This document shows positions 1-9,686 of a stretch of DNA of 64,000 nt, in pieces. The position numbers were made by a program, and so were the translations under genes. The DNA is from Methylobacterium planeticum (lineage in GTDB: Bacteria > Pseudomonadota > Alphaproteobacteria > Rhizobiales > Beijerinckiaceae): assembly GCF_008806345.1 (NCBI RefSeq), contig NZ_VZZJ01000003.1, positions 333,607 through 397,606 on the forward strand, given 5' to 3'. Within the stretch, counting starts at the first letter, position 1; every line of letters begins with the position of its first letter. Below the pieces are notes generated by a model. It saw nothing but the letters and a program-made list of their open reading frames with translations. It was not told where the DNA came from and made no database searches.

Positions 1-1591
<1,591 letters not shown>

Positions 1592-1796
1592 GACCGACCT
1601 TGATGTTGGCCGGGCAGGATCCGGGCTCGGGGCCCGCGAGTCATCCGGAAAGCGCGACCTCTCCGCAGATGTCCACCGCCATGTGCCCTGGCGGCATCAC
1701 CGGTTGCCGGTTTCGGCTCTTTCCGGACCGGAACCCCGATTTCCTGTGGGCCGCCCCCGGGAGGCGGGAACAGAATGCGCTCTTGGCGGAATGCCG

Positions 1797-1901
1797 TTAA
1801 TGGATTGGAGCCAAGGCTACGGCCCAGAGTGCCACAGCCCCCGACAGGAGCCCGAACGCCGTGAACTCGACGACGCCGGTCAGGATCATCCGCTTGAACA
1901 T
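1797..1901 (-). CDS. Small single-span membrane peptide, 34 aa
   Basis: This short frame runs from an ATG at 1901 to a TAA at 1797-1799. It encodes MFKRMILTGVVEFTAFGLL followed by a hydrophobic Ala/Leu/Val run and the ending APIH. A good Shine-Dalgarno sequence (GGAGAGG) sits 4 bases before the ATG. The leader is A-rich (several AACAAAA units), unlike the surrounding GC-rich DNA. The peptide has a positive N-terminus and one predicted membrane helix of about 25 residues, so it is probably an inner-membrane microprotein. I do not recognise a family. The evidence is the ribosome-binding site, the composition and the orderly stop. Confidence 0.6.
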   Translation of the reverse strand: MFKRMILTGVVEFTAFGLLSGAVALWAVALAPIH

Positions 1902-2277
1902 GGGCCTCTCCGTTCGTTGATGCCCTGAGTTTTGTTCTTGTTTTGTTCTATGTAAAGCGGGGATAGCCGGGTAATGCACCTTATGGTTACGTCTTCGTGA
2001 AGATCGGGGGGCAAGGCGCCGCGGCGGTGTTCGGCTAGAACGCGCCTCCGGGCCGGACCGGCGGCTCCGCGCCACCCGGGTGCCGCCGCGCACCGGCCCG
2101 ACCGGGCGATCCCGGCGGGGCGGTCGCGGGATCGCTCCGCGACACCACATCGACCATGCCGACACAGGGGGGGCCCTTCAGGCTTGGGCGGGACGGGCTG
2201 GCACCGTTCCCGATTCCGGCAGGACCGGCTGCGCACCGGGGCGGATGCGCAGCCTCCGCAGCGATAAGACATCCGTG
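1902..2277. other. Intergenic region between divergent small peptide and glycosyltransferase genes
   Basis: No convincing gene is seen here. The left part (about 1915-2000) is relatively AT-rich and should hold the promoter of the minus-strand 34-codon peptide. The right part is GC-rich and lies just upstream of the plus-strand glycosyltransferase. The open frames crossing it have no plausible start or family and look like GC-rich artefacts. Confidence 0.5.
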
Positions 2278-3558
2278 ATGCAGGTGCATCTTGTAGCGAT
2301 CGGCACGCATGGGGACGTGCTGCCGATCATCGCGCTGGCCAGCGCCCTGCGGCGCCGGGGCCACACGGTCGCGCTCGCGGCGCCGGCGCCGTTCGCGCCC
2401 CTGGCCGAGCGCGCCGGGATCCCGTTCGAGGGCCTCGGCAGCCCGGAGGATTACGCGCGCTTCACCGCCGAGCCCGACCTCTGGCGCCCGTGGCGCGGGG
2501 TCGAGCCGCTGTTCTCCTACGTCTCGGACCTGACCGAGCCGACCTACCGCTGGCTCGAGGGGCGCTGGCGGCGGGGCGCCGGGGTGGTGGTGGGCTCGAC
2601 CCTCAGCCTCGGGGCGCGGGTGGCGCAGGAGCGCCTCGACCTGCCGCTCGCCACCGTCCACGTGATGCCCTTCTTCATGGAGAGCCGGATCGATTCCCCG
2701 GTGCTGCCGGGGCTGCCGCTGCCGCGCTTCCTGCCCGCACGCTTCCGGCACTGGGTCGGGCTCGGGGCGGACAAGTACGTGATCGGCCCGGCCGCCCTCC
2801 CCCGGCTCAACGCCTTCCGGGCCGGGCTCGGGCTGCCGCCGGTGCGGCGCCTGCGCCACTGGTGGAACCTCGCCCCCCGCCTGATCCTGATGTTCCCCGA
2901 CTGGTTCACGCCGCCCCAGACCGACTGGCCGCAGCAGGCCGTGCAGGTCGGCTTTCCGCTGGTCGACCGCTTCGGCGACACGGATCGGCTCGACCCGGCG
3001 CTGACGGCCTTCCTCGAGGCGGGCGCGCCGCCCCTCGTCTTCACCTACGGCTCGGCCATGCGGCAGGGCCGCGCCTTCTTCGAGACGGCCATCGCCCTGT
3101 GCCGGCGCATGGGCCGGCGCGGCGTGCTCCTGGCGCCCCAGGCCGACCAGATCCCGCCCGACCTGCCGCCGGAGGTGATCCACCTGCCCTACGTGCCCCT
3201 GAGCGCGCTCCTGCCCCGCGCGGCGGCCCTGATCCACCACGGGGGCGTCGGCACCGTGGCGCAGGCGCTCGCGGCGGGCGTGCCGCAGCTGATCGTGCCC
3301 GTGGCCTTCGACCATTTCGACGAGGGCGCGCGGGTGCGGCGCCTCGGGCTCGGCACCACCCTGCGCCAGGGCCGCTTCACCCCGGCCCGGGCGGAGCGGC
3401 ACCTGCGCCGGCTCCTCGGCTCGCCGCGGGTGGCGCGCGCGCTCGCCGTGGCCAAGGCCCGGATGGCCGGGGAGGACGGGATCGCGCGGGCCTGCGAGGC
3501 GATCGAGCGGATGGCCCCGGCGGAGAGCGAGGCCGCCCCCGGGTCGCGGGCGGGCTGA
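2278..3558 (+). CDS. UGT/MGT-type glycosyltransferase (GT1 family, GT-B fold)
   Basis: A 426-residue GT-B enzyme that probably moves a sugar from a nucleotide-sugar donor to a lipid or small hydrophobic acceptor. The N-terminus, MQVHLVAIGTHGDVLPIIAL, is the first Rossmann strand and glycine loop of the family. The donor-binding signature LIHHGGVGTVAQALAAGVPQ lies near residues 317-336 and is followed by PVAFDHFDEGARV, as in sterol and macrolide glucosyltransferases. I chose the ATG at 2278 because the family begins at this strand. An in-frame ATG at 2245 is possible. The gene lies in the opposite direction to lolD and dnaE and splits a cluster usually contiguous in related bacteria, which suggests later insertion. 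The acceptor cannot be told from sequence. Confidence 0.88.
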   Translation: MQVHLVAIGTHGDVLPIIALASALRRRGHTVALAAPAPFAPLAERAGIPFEGLGSPEDYARFTAEPDLWRPWRGVEPLFSYVSDLTEPTYRWLEGRWRRGAGVVVGSTLSLGARVAQERLDLPLATVHVMPFFMESRIDSPVLPGLPLPRFLPARFRHWVGLGADKYVIGPAALPRLNAFRAGLGLPPVRRLRHWWNLAPRLILMFPDWFTPPQTDWPQQAVQVGFPLVDRFGDTDRLDPALTAFLEAGAPPLVFTYGSAMRQGRAFFETAIALCRRMGRRGVLLAPQADQIPPDLPPEVIHLPYVPLSALLPRAAALIHHGGVGTVAQALAAGVPQLIVPVAFDHFDEGARVRRLGLGTTLRQGRFTPARAERHLRRLLGSPRVARALAVAKARMAGEDGIARACEAIERMAPAESEAAPGSRAG

Positions 3559-3581
3559 GCCACCCCCGGGTCGCGGACGGG

Positions 3582-4295
3582 CTAGGCCAGCTGCTCGATC
3601 AGCCCGTCGCGGATGGTGACGCGCCGGTCCATCCGGGCGGCGAGGTCGAGGTTGTGCGTGGCGATCAGCGCCGCGAGGCCCGAGGCGCGCACCAGGGACA
3701 TCAGGATCGCGAAGACGTGGCCGGCGGTGTGCGGGTCGAGGTTGCCGGTGGGCTCGTCGGCGAGCAGCAGGCGCGGCCCGTTGGCCACCGCGCGGGCGAT
3801 GGCGACGCGCTGCTGCTCGCCCCCCGACAGCTCCGCCGGCCGGTGCGCCAGCCGGTCCTTGAGGCCGAGGAAGCTCAGGAGCTCGGCGGCGCGCGCCTTC
3901 GCCTCCCGGCCCGAGAGGCCGCGGATGAGCTGGGGCATCACCACGTTCTCCTGCGCCGAGAACTCGGGCAGCAGGTGGTGGAACTGGTAGACGAAGCCCA
4001 TCTCCTCGCGGCGCAGGCGCGTGCGCTCGGCATCGGACATGGCCGCGGTGGGCTGGCCGCCGACATAGACCTCGCCCCCGTCCGGCCGCTCCAGCAGGCC
4101 GGCGATGTGCAGGAGCGTCGACTTGCCGGCCCCCGAGGGGGCGACGAGCGCCACCAGCTCGCCGGGCCAGATCGCGAGGTCGGCCCCGCGCAGGATCTCG
4201 AGGGCCCCCTCGGCCTGCCGGTAGCGCCGCTCGACCCGGGCGAAGAACAGCGCCGGCACCGGCTGCGCGCCGGCGGGCTCGGGCGTGGTACTCAT
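3582..4295 (-). CDS. lolD: Lipoprotein-releasing ABC transporter ATP-binding protein LolD
   Basis: ATPase subunit (237 aa) of the Lol system, which extracts outer-membrane-directed lipoproteins from the inner membrane and hands them to the periplasmic carrier LolA. Walker A is APSGAGKST near residues 52-60. The ABC signature [14 protein letters not shown] is near residue 147, and the Walker B region [12 protein letters not shown] follows. TGNLD with LolD/MacB-like spacing supports the family. The gene starts 21 bp after the stop of the permease gene, so the two are almost certainly co-transcribed. Length and motifs are complete. Confidence 0.95.
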   Translation of the reverse strand: MSTTPEPAGAQPVPALFFARVERRYRQAEGALEILRGADLAIWPGELVALVAPSGAGKSTLLHIAGLLERPDGGEVYVGGQPTAAMSDAERTRLRREEMGFVYQFHHLLPEFSAQENVVMPQLIRGLSGREAKARAAELLSFLGLKDRLAHRPAELSGGEQQRVAIARAVANGPRLLLADEPTGNLDPHTAGHVFAILMSLVRASGLAALIATHNLDLAARMDRRVTIRDGLIEQLA

Positions 4296-4316
4296 CGGCG
4301 ACGATCCCCTTCCGGC

Positions 4317-5636
4317 TCAGCCGTACCGCAAAGCCTGCACCGGATCGAGCCGGGCCGCGCGCCAGGAGGGATAGAGCGTCGCAGCGAGGGACAGCAGGAA
4401 CGCCGTCACCACCACCACGGTGATCTCGGTGGCGTTCATCTCCGCCGGGATCTCGGCGAGGAAGCGCACGGTCGGGTCCCAGGCGCCCGGGAAGAGCACC
4501 CGCTGGATCGGCTTGATGTTGAGGGTGACGAGGATGCCGAGCCCGAGGCCGCCGAGGGTGCCGACGAGCCCGATCAGCGCCCCGTTGATCAGGAACACCC
4601 GCATCACCGTGCCGGGCGTCGCCCCCATGGTGCGCAGGATGGCGATGTCGCTCGACTTGTCGCGCACGAGCAGGATCAGCCCCGAGATGATGTTCAGGGT
4701 CGCCACCACGACGATCAGGCTGAGGATCAGGAACATCACGTTGCGCTCGACCTCGAGCGCCCCGAAGAAGGTGCGGTTGCGCTGGCGCCAGTCGGTGAGC
4801 AGCACCGGCCGCTCGGCCGCCATCTCCAGGGGCTCGCGCATCTCCGCCACCCCGTCGGCGTTGTCGAGGTAGATCTCGATCAGGCTGACGTCGCCCTCGC
4901 GGTTGAAGAAGGCCTGCGCCTCCGCGAGCGGCATGAACACGAAGGTCGAGTCGAACTCGGTCATGCCGATCTCGAACACCGCCTTGACCGTGTAGGCCTT
5001 GGTGCGGGGCGCCGTGCCGAAGGGGGTGGTGGCCCCCTTCGGGGTCGAGAGGGTGATCTGGTCGCCGGCCTGCAGGCCGAGGGATTCGGCGAGGCGCCGG
5101 CCGAGGGCGACGCCGGAGCCCTCGTCGAAGCCCTCCAGGGTGCCGCCGCGGATGTTGCGCGCGACGGCCCCGATCTTGTCGAGGTCCTCGCCCCGGACGC
5201 CGCGCACGAGGACGCCGCTGCCGCCGTAGGGCGAGGAGGCGAAGGCCTGCCCCTCGACGAGGGGGATCGCGGCGCGCACGCCCGCGACCTTCGAGAGCCG
5301 GTCGGAGAGGTCGGTGAAGTCGGTGAAGAGCTTGTCGATCGGGGTGACGAAGACGTGGCCGTTGATGCCGACGATCTTCGAGAGCAGTTCGGTGCGGAAG
5401 CCGTTCATCACCGAGAGCACGATGATCAGCGTGGCGACCCCGAGGGTGATGCCGAGCACCGAGAAGAAGGCCACCACCGAGACGCCGCCGCCCCGGCGCC
5501 GGGCCCGCAGGTAGCGCCCGGCGAGGATCCACTCGAAGCCCGCGAAGGGCGGCGTCGAGCCGGCCCGGAAGCCCGCGCCGAGGCCCCTCAGACGTGCGCC
5601 CAGAGCCGTTCTCACCGCCGCTGCCCCGCCCGCCAT
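4317..5636 (-). CDS. lolC: Lipoprotein-releasing ABC transporter permease LolC/LolE
   Basis: Inner-membrane permease (439 aa) of the Lol complex. A first membrane helix near residues 50-75 (FFSVLGITLGVATLIIVLSV) is followed by a large periplasmic domain and then three helices near residues 300-430, the MacB/FtsX-type layout. The gene ends ARLDPVQALRYG, the usual LolC/E tail. Only one such permease gene is present. Related alphaproteobacteria often have a single LolC/E-type protein, which may work as a homodimer. The start is 7 bp after the proS stop, and its Shine-Dalgarno sequence (TGAGGCGG) overlaps that stop, so translation is likely coupled. LolD follows. Confidence 0.94.
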   Translation of the reverse strand: MAGGAAAVRTALGARLRGLGAGFRAGSTPPFAGFEWILAGRYLRARRRGGGVSVVAFFSVLGITLGVATLIIVLSVMNGFRTELLSKIVGINGHVFVTPIDKLFTDFTDLSDRLSKVAGVRAAIPLVEGQAFASSPYGGSGVLVRGVRGEDLDKIGAVARNIRGGTLEGFDEGSGVALGRRLAESLGLQAGDQITLSTPKGATTPFGTAPRTKAYTVKAVFEIGMTEFDSTFVFMPLAEAQAFFNREGDVSLIEIYLDNADGVAEMREPLEMAAERPVLLTDWRQRNRTFFGALEVERNVMFLILSLIVVVATLNIISGLILLVRDKSSDIAILRTMGATPGTVMRVFLINGALIGLVGTLGGLGLGILVTLNIKPIQRVLFPGAWDPTVRFLAEIPAEMNATEITVVVVTAFLLSLAATLYPSWRAARLDPVQALRYG

Positions 5637-5643
5637 CGCCGCC

Positions 5644-6969
5644 TCAGACGCGCTTGATGCGCGAGAGCAGGTCGACGGGCGACAGGGTCTCGCGCTCGCC
5701 GCCCGCCCGACGCTTCAGCTCGACCCTGCCCTCCGCCAGGCCCTTGGGCCCGACGACGACCTGCCAGGGCAGGCCGATCAGGTCCGCGGTGGCGAATTTC
5801 GCGCCCGGCCGCTCGTCGCGGTCGTCGTAGAGCACCGTCAGCCCGCCGGCTTCGAGCTGGGCCTGGATCTCCGCGCAGGCACCGTCCGTGGCGGCGTCCC
5901 CCGTCTTCAGGTTGATCAGCGCCACGTCGAAGGGCGCCACCGCATCCGGCCAGATGATCCCGGCCTCGTCGTGGCTCGCCTCGATGATCGCGGCGACGAG
6001 GCGGCTCGGGCCGATCCCGTAGGAGCCCATGTGGACCGGCCGCTCGATCCCGTCCGGCCCCGCCACCTTGGCGCCCATCGGCTCGGAATACTTGGTGCCG
6101 AAGTAGAAGATGTGCCCGACCTCGATGCCGCGGGCGGAGAGGCGGCTCGCCCCGGGCACCTCCGCGAAGGCCTCGGGCTCGTGCATCTCGCTCGTGGCCG
6201 CGTAGTGCGAGGTCCAGGCGTCGACGGTGCCCTGGAGCCCCGCGACGTCGTCGAAATCGGTGGTGGCCGGGGGGATCTCGAAGTCGAGATAGGCCCGGTC
6301 GCAGAAGACCTCGCTCTCGCCGGTGGAGGCCAGGATGATGAATTCGTGGCTGAGGTCGCCGCCGATCGGGCCGGTATCGGCCCGCATCGGGATCGCCTTG
6401 AGGCCGAGCCCCGCGAAGGTGCGCAGGTAGGCCACGAACATCCGGTTGTAGGCGTGGCGGGCGCCGGCCTGGTCGAAATCGAAGGAATAGGCGTCCTTCA
6501 TCAGGAACTCGCGCGAGCGCATGGTGCCGAAGCGCGGGCGCACCTCGTCGCGGAACTTCCAGGAGATCTGGTAGAGGTTCTTCGGCAGGTCCTTGTAGGA
6601 GCGCACGCTGCCGCGGAAGATCTCGGTGATGACCTCCTCGGCGGTGGGGCCGTAGAGCATCTCGCGCTCGTGCCGGTCCTTGATGCGCAGCATCTCCTTG
6701 CCGTAGGCCTCGTAGCGGCCCGATTCCCGCCAGAGCTCGGCCGATTGCACGGTCGGCATCAGCAGCTCGATGGCGCCGGAGCGGTCCTGCTCCTCCCGGA
6801 TCACGGCGCAGACCCTGTTGAGCACGCGCAGGCCGAGCGGCAGCCAGGCATAGATGCCCGCCGATTCCTGCCGGACCAGGCCCGCCCGCAGCATCAGCCG
6901 GTGCGAGATGATCTCGGCTTCCTTGGGCGTCTCGCGCAGGGTGGGCAGGAAGTAGCGGGAGAGACGCAT
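5644..6969 (-). CDS. proS: Proline--tRNA ligase, short alphaproteobacterial type
   Basis: Charges tRNA-Pro with proline in the cytoplasm. The 441-residue protein starts [20 protein letters not shown] at the ATG complementary to 6967-6969. The frame stays open further upstream, but no homology is expected there. Class II synthetase motif 2 is seen as [18 protein letters not shown] near residues 141-158, and motif 3 as [14 protein letters not shown] near residue 322. It lacks the large editing insertion of long-type ProRS, as is normal in alphaproteobacteria, so misacylated Ala-tRNA-Pro would need a separate editing protein. It is the first gene of the proS-lolC-lolD unit. Confidence 0.97.
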   Translation of the reverse strand: MRLSRYFLPTLRETPKEAEIISHRLMLRAGLVRQESAGIYAWLPLGLRVLNRVCAVIREEQDRSGAIELLMPTVQSAELWRESGRYEAYGKEMLRIKDRHEREMLYGPTAEEVITEIFRGSVRSYKDLPKNLYQISWKFRDEVRPRFGTMRSREFLMKDAYSFDFDQAGARHAYNRMFVAYLRTFAGLGLKAIPMRADTGPIGGDLSHEFIILASTGESEVFCDRAYLDFEIPPATTDFDDVAGLQGTVDAWTSHYAATSEMHEPEAFAEVPGASRLSARGIEVGHIFYFGTKYSEPMGAKVAGPDGIERPVHMGSYGIGPSRLVAAIIEASHDEAGIIWPDAVAPFDVALINLKTGDAATDGACAEIQAQLEAGGLTVLYDDRDERPGAKFATADLIGLPWQVVVGPKGLAEGRVELKRRAGGERETLSPVDLLSRIKRV

Positions 6970-7345
6970 GGCGGGCCTTGGACTGTCGGGTGCGGCGGAC
7001 CGCGGGCGGCGGCATCGCGCCGGGGCACACAACACATTGCGCCGGGAAAACACAAGCACCGCGGCGCCGGCGGGGTGCCGCGTGGCCGTTTCGGCGGCGG
7101 TTCGGGTCTGTCCCACCCGGTGGCCTGCGGAAAACGAGGGCGGTTTGCCGCATTCTCGGCAGAAAAACGCAAATATCTGCCACCGAACGGGTGACAGCAC
7201 GAATTCTTATTCCTATAAGCGACGCCGTGATGGTCGCGACGCCCGCCAGAGGCCGCGCACGGTCCGAGTCTTGGGAGGAACATCCAGCCGCCACGCAGGC
7301 AATGCGTAGGACAATTCAAGGCTGAGCCGAATATCAACTTGATTG
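6970..7345. other. Intergenic region upstream of proS
   Basis: About 375 bp lie between the proS start and the terminator at 7346. The part around 7170-7230 is less GC-rich and could hold the proS promoter. I see no confident -35/-10 pair. Several frames cross the region, including an in-frame upstream extension of proS, but none has a family or a good ribosome-binding site. Confidence 0.5.
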
Positions 7346-7374
7346 AAAAAGCAAGGCGCCTCGCCTTGCTTTTT
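7346..7374. terminator. Strong bidirectional intrinsic terminator
   Basis: A perfect 13-bp stem (aaaaagcaaggcg paired with cgccttgcttttt) encloses a 3-base loop at 7359-7361. The stem is GC-rich in the middle and flanked by A5 and T6, so each strand ends in a U-tract. It sits just after the 3' end of the minus-strand MFS transporter gene (7418) and upstream of proS. It should stop transcription from the transporter into proS. Confidence 0.9.
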
Positions 7375-7417
7375 TGTTTTGAGGCTCTCTGCGGAGCGAT
7401 CCCGCGTGGCCGAGCGG

Positions 7418-8746
7418 TCAGGCCGCGAGGGAGCGGGCGGGCTCGCTCTCCGGCGTCCGGGCGCCCTCGCGCAGGTTGGCGAGCGCGTAGCCGGCGATGC
7501 AGAGGTAGCACATGACCGGGGCGCCGAGCGCCGGGCTCAGGCCGATCCGGTCGGCCAGCAGCCCCGTGACGACGGGCACCACGGCCCCGCCCACGATGGC
7601 GACGCAGACGATGCCGGCGCCCTGCGCGGTGCGCTCGCCCAGGCCGTCGATCGCCAGCGCGAAGATCGTCGGGAACATGATGGCGTTGGCGAGCCCGACC
7701 GCGAGCAGCGTCCAGGCGGCGAGCGGCCCGTCCGAGACGGCCGAGACCGTGGCGAGGAGCCCCGCCGCGAGGGCGCAGGCCGCGAGGGCCGCCCCGGCGC
7801 GCACGTAGCGCAGCACCACGCTGCCGACGACGCGCCCCACCAGCGCCCCGCCCCAGTAGACGCTGAGCAGGTGCCCGGCGGTGGCCGGATCGGCCGCGAG
7901 GACGCGCGGCTGCTCGAGATAGCTCACCATCAGGGTGCCGATCGCCACCTCCGCGCCGACATAGAGGAAGATCGCGAGGGCCCCGAGGGCGAGCCGCGGG
8001 CGGGCCAGGAGGTCGAGGCCGAGCCCCTGCGCCGGCCGCGCTCCCCCCTCCTCCCGCATCCAGGAGCGCAGGCACCAGAACAGGACCGCGAGCCCGATCA
8101 GGCCGCCCGCGATGACGAGGAACGGGGCCTGAAGCACGGCGGCCTCGGCCTGGCGCGCGGCGGCCAGGGCCTCGGGCGAGAGGGCGGCGGGGTCCGGCGG
8201 GGTCGCGGGCCCGCGCGAGAGGATGGCCCAGGCGCCGATGGCCGGGCCGACGGTGGTGCCGAGGGCGTTGAAGGTCTGGGCCAGGGTCAGCCGGCTCGGG
8301 GCCTGCGCGGCCGGGCCGAGCTTCGTCACCAGGGGGTTGGCCGCCACCTGCAGCACCGCGATCCCCGAGGCCATCACGAACAGCGCGAGGAGGAACAGCG
8401 GGTAGACGCCCATCCGCGCCGCCGGGGTGAACATCAGCCCGCCGAGGGCCATGACCACCAGCCCGAGCACCAGGCCGCGGATGTAGCCGATGCGGGCGAC
8501 GAGGAGGCCCGCCGGCAGGGACACGATGGCGTAGGCGAGGAAGAAGCAGAACTGCGTCAGCGTCGCCTCGGCGTAGCTCAGGGCGAACAGGCTCTTGAGC
8601 TTCGGGGTGATGATGTCGACGAGGACGGTGGCGAGGCCCCAGGTGAAGAACAGGGCCAGCATGACGGGCAGGAGCCAGCGGCGCCGGCCGGCCGGCGCCC
8701 CGGTGTCGTCGGCCGTCCCCCCGGCCGCACTCGCCCGTGGCAGCAC
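7418..8746 (-). CDS. MFS sugar transporter of the FucP/GluP (FHS) family
   Basis: Predicted 442-residue proton-coupled sugar importer with 12 membrane helices. FFTWGLATVLVDIITPKLK in helix 1 and QFCFFLAYAIVSLPAGLLVA in the next helices match the fucose/glucose/galactose permease group. LQVAANPLVTKLGP near residue 132 is another family hallmark. The start codon is GTG (complement of 8744-8746), chosen for the GGAGGAG Shine-Dalgarno sequence 5 bases upstream. It is followed by the bidirectional terminator at 7346-7374, so it ends a transcript. The sugar (fucose, glucose, galactose or another) cannot be decided. Confidence 0.88.
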   Translation of the reverse strand: MLPRASAAGGTADDTGAPAGRRRWLLPVMLALFFTWGLATVLVDIITPKLKSLFALSYAEATLTQFCFFLAYAIVSLPAGLLVARIGYIRGLVLGLVVMALGGLMFTPAARMGVYPLFLLALFVMASGIAVLQVAANPLVTKLGPAAQAPSRLTLAQTFNALGTTVGPAIGAWAILSRGPATPPDPAALSPEALAAARQAEAAVLQAPFLVIAGGLIGLAVLFWCLRSWMREEGGARPAQGLGLDLLARPRLALGALAIFLYVGAEVAIGTLMVSYLEQPRVLAADPATAGHLLSVYWGGALVGRVVGSVVLRYVRAGAALAACALAAGLLATVSAVSDGPLAAWTLLAVGLANAIMFPTIFALAIDGLGERTAQGAGIVCVAIVGGAVVPVVTGLLADRIGLSPALGAPVMCYLCIAGYALANLREGARTPESEPARSLAA

Positions 8747-8846
8747 CGGCTCCTCCCCGATCGCGCGGCGCGTCGGCCCCGGCGAGCCGCGCGGCCCTTG
8801 CGACGGTTGTCGGAGGGGGTCCTCGGCCTGTCAATCGTCGGAGGGA

Positions 8847-9170
8847 TTACAAACCCGCGAGCGGGAAGATTGCGAGGGCCGCCAGCAGCGCAGCCCCGGC
8901 GAACACGGTGGTCCAGACCGCCTTCTCGCGCAGGCGCGGCACGGCGGGCGCCCCCGGATCCTGCCCCGGCACAATGCGCTCGGCCCGCGTCTCGGGCTGG
9001 TTGCGCAGGGGCAGGATCGCGAAGAGCAGCGTCCACCACAGCACGAAGTAGAGGGCGATGGCGCCCCCCACCGTGAGCTTGAACAGGCTCACCGCCGCCG
9101 TGATGACGACGGCGGCCAGCACGAGCACGGTTGCGAGCGTGCGCGGGGTGGTGCGGGCGAGCGCGTGCAT
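8847..9170 (-). CDS. DUF1467 family small membrane protein
   Basis: A 107-residue protein with three hydrophobic segments (about 13-35, 36-55 and 83-106). The central sequence, GGAIALYFVLWWTLLFAILP, followed by the acidic/proline linker VPGQDPGAPAVPRL, is characteristic of DUF1467. That family is commonly found directly after methylmalonyl-CoA epimerase in alphaproteobacteria. It begins 24 bp after the mce stop, so it is co-transcribed. The function is unknown, and genomic linkage is the only hint. Confidence 0.85.
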   Translation of the reverse strand: MHALARTTPRTLATVLVLAAVVITAAVSLFKLTVGGAIALYFVLWWTLLFAILPLRNQPETRAERIVPGQDPGAPAVPRLREKAVWTTVFAGAALLAALAIFPLAGL

Positions 9171-9194
9171 GGGCGTGCGTCCTCGTGAGGCCGG

Positions 9195-9599
9195 TCAGAC
9201 CTGCTCCAGCTCGGTCAGGGTGCCGAGGAAGTCCTTCGGGTGCAGGAACAGCACCGGCTTGCCGTGGGCGCCGATGCGGGGCTCGCCGGTGCCGAGCACC
9301 CGGGCGCCCTGCGCCTTGAGGGTGTCGCGGGCGGCCAGGATGTCGTCGACCTCGTAGCAGACGTGGTGGACGCCGCCGGCGGGGTTGCGCTCGACGAAGC
9401 TCGCGATCGGGGAGTCCGCGCCGAGCGGCGCCATCAGCTCGACCTTGCTGTTGGGCAGTTCCACGAACACGACCGTGACGCCGTGCTCGGGTTGCGGCAG
9501 CGGCTCGGAGATCTTCGCCCCCAGCGTGTCCCGGTAGACGGCGCAGGCCGCATCGAGATCGCGCACCGCGATGGCCACGTGGTTGAGCCGGCCGATCAT
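9195..9599 (-). CDS. mce: Methylmalonyl-CoA epimerase
   Basis: A 134-residue VOC-fold metalloenzyme that interconverts (S)- and (R)-methylmalonyl-CoA. In methylotrophic alphaproteobacteria this step belongs to the ethylmalonyl-CoA pathway that regenerates glyoxylate, and it also serves propionyl-CoA use. The two VOC halves begin LNHVAIAVRDLDAA (residues 5-18) and GGVHHVCYEVDDI (residues 75-87). The metal-ligand histidines and the terminal glutamate in LTELEQV are present. It sits between rnj and the DUF1467 gene on the same strand, and the length is complete. Confidence 0.94.
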   Translation of the reverse strand: MIGRLNHVAIAVRDLDAACAVYRDTLGAKISEPLPQPEHGVTVVFVELPNSKVELMAPLGADSPIASFVERNPAGGVHHVCYEVDDILAARDTLKAQGARVLGTGEPRIGAHGKPVLFLHPKDFLGTLTELEQV

Positions 9600-9653
9600 T
9601 GTCTCGCTCCCTGTCCGCGTTGTCCGTGCCGCGGGGCCCCTCCCGGAGGATCC

Positions 9654-9670
9654 CTCTCCCGCCGGGAGAG
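9654..9670. repeat. Short perfect hairpin between rnj and mce
   Basis: ctctccc (9654-9660) pairs with gggagag (9664-9670) across a 3-base loop. There is no U-tract on either strand, so it is more like a short intergenic palindrome or RNA stabiliser than a terminator. It separates rnj from mce in an otherwise tightly packed minus-strand run. Confidence 0.4.
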
Positions 9671-9686
9671 CCCCGCAAGGCTCATA

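Noticed and set aside
2490..5657. Very long plus-strand open frame (over 1,000 codons) opposite lolC/lolD
   Set aside because: It is antisense to clearly coding genes, is rich in Arg/Gly/Ala, and has no family. Such frames arise because GC-rich codons rarely give stops in other frames.
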